Assembly (NCBI RefSeq): GCF_937997465.1 | Contig: NZ_CALKTQ010000111.1 | Coordinates: 1 to 5,657, forward strand | Reading direction: 5' to 3' | Length of the DNA: 5,657 nucleotides | Source of the DNA: an uncultured Campylobacter sp. | GTDB lineage: Bacteria; Campylobacterota; Campylobacteria; Campylobacterales; Campylobacteraceae | Shown here: piece by piece, positions 5,556 through 5,657 of the stretch | How the letters are laid out: every line of letters begins with the position of its first letter | Position numbering within the stretch: position 1 is the first letter of the stretch | Notes under the pieces: model-generated | What the model saw: only the letters and a program-made list of their open reading frames with translations | Databases searched by the model: none | What the model was told of the DNA's origin: nothing | Program-made: the position numbers and the translations under genes

Positions 5556-5568
5556 TGAGCTCAAATTT
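5551..5568. repeat. 18-bp perfect palindrome, possible operator
   Basis: AAATTTGAGCTCAAATTT is identical to its reverse complement over all 18 bases. It overlaps the putative -10 element and transcription start of the gene at 5608, where a dimeric repressor would block transcription. Because AAATTT is very frequent in this DNA, two such words facing each other may also arise by chance. Confidence 0.5.
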
Positions 5569-5607
5569 GTCGTAAATTCGGCTCTAAAAATCAACAAAAG
5601 GCAAAAA

Positions 5608-5657
5608 ATGATAACCGCAAAGGCTCTTTACGCATCAGCTCGCCTTAGATCGCTGCC
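5608..5657 (+). CDS. Start of an unidentified gene, cut by the window edge
   Basis: ATG at 5608 is preceded by AAAAGG with six bases between, a good ribosome binding site, and the frame is open to the edge for 16 full codons (MITAKALYASARLRSL). The amino end is basic and alanine-rich, without a clear signal peptide or motif. The product cannot be named from this much sequence. It has its own spacer and probable promoter, so it is likely to be a separate unit from the SUKH gene. Confidence 0.55.
   Translation, partial: MITAKALYASARLRSL

Noticed and set aside
5386..5568. Iterons of a replication origin formed by the AAATTT words
   Set aside because: Spacing is irregular, the word is only six bases and is common throughout the window, and there is no replication gene or DnaA-box cluster.
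1..5657. CRISPR array, tRNA, rRNA, insertion sequence or transposase
   Set aside because: No regularly spaced repeats, cloverleaf-like sequence, terminal inverted repeats with target duplication, or transposase motifs were seen.

Overview
The window looks like a chromosomal segment of a Campylobacter (Campylobacterota), most likely one of the higher-GC oral or gut species of the rectus/showae/curvus/concisus type rather than C. jejuni. The reasons are the protein families present, GC-rich coding sequence next to extremely AT-rich spacers, extended -10 promoters of the form TGC-TAnnAT without a clear -35 box, and a very high density of the word AAATTT. The genus is an inference from these traits; no search was run.

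Positions 1-383 are a gene-free, AT-rich spacer (about 18 % GC over the first 300 bases by hand count) with a promoter at 306-314 that should drive the first operon. Positions 384-1828 hold two translationally coupled genes that both start with TTG: surE (5'-nucleotidase) and a tcdA-like ThiF/E1-type enzyme for tRNA t6A37 dehydration. After an 81-base gap carrying its own promoter, positions 1910-3666 hold mobA (molybdenum cofactor guanylyltransferase) and pldA (outer-membrane phospholipase A), which overlap by ATGA. From memory, surE/thiF-like and mobA/pldA are also neighbouring pairs in C. jejuni (Cj0293-0294 and Cj1350-1351) but lie far apart there, so the pairs are conserved while their joining is not.

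The region from 3667 onward is more accessory in character. After a 244-base spacer comes a gene for an exported protein with YwqK/MORN-2-like repeats. Its frame is broken by one in-frame TAA at 4496-4498 and then continues open for 92 further codons to 4777. Directly after it lies an SMI1/KNR4 (SUKH) protein at 4797-5384, a family best known as immunity proteins of polymorphic toxin systems, although no toxin is visible here. A 223-base spacer with nine AAATTT words and an 18-bp perfect palindrome precedes the first 16 codons of another gene that runs off the right edge.

The genes do not form one pathway. The left half is housekeeping: nucleotide salvage, tRNA modification, molybdenum cofactor and outer-membrane lipid turnover. 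The right half may be a degrading or strain-variable exported-protein/immunity island. The strongest leads are the nonsense interruption at a conserved aromatic position of a repeat, the palindrome overlapping a promoter, the inserted segment in MobA, the N-terminal extension on PldA, and the AAATTT enrichment. I see no clear new multi-gene system.
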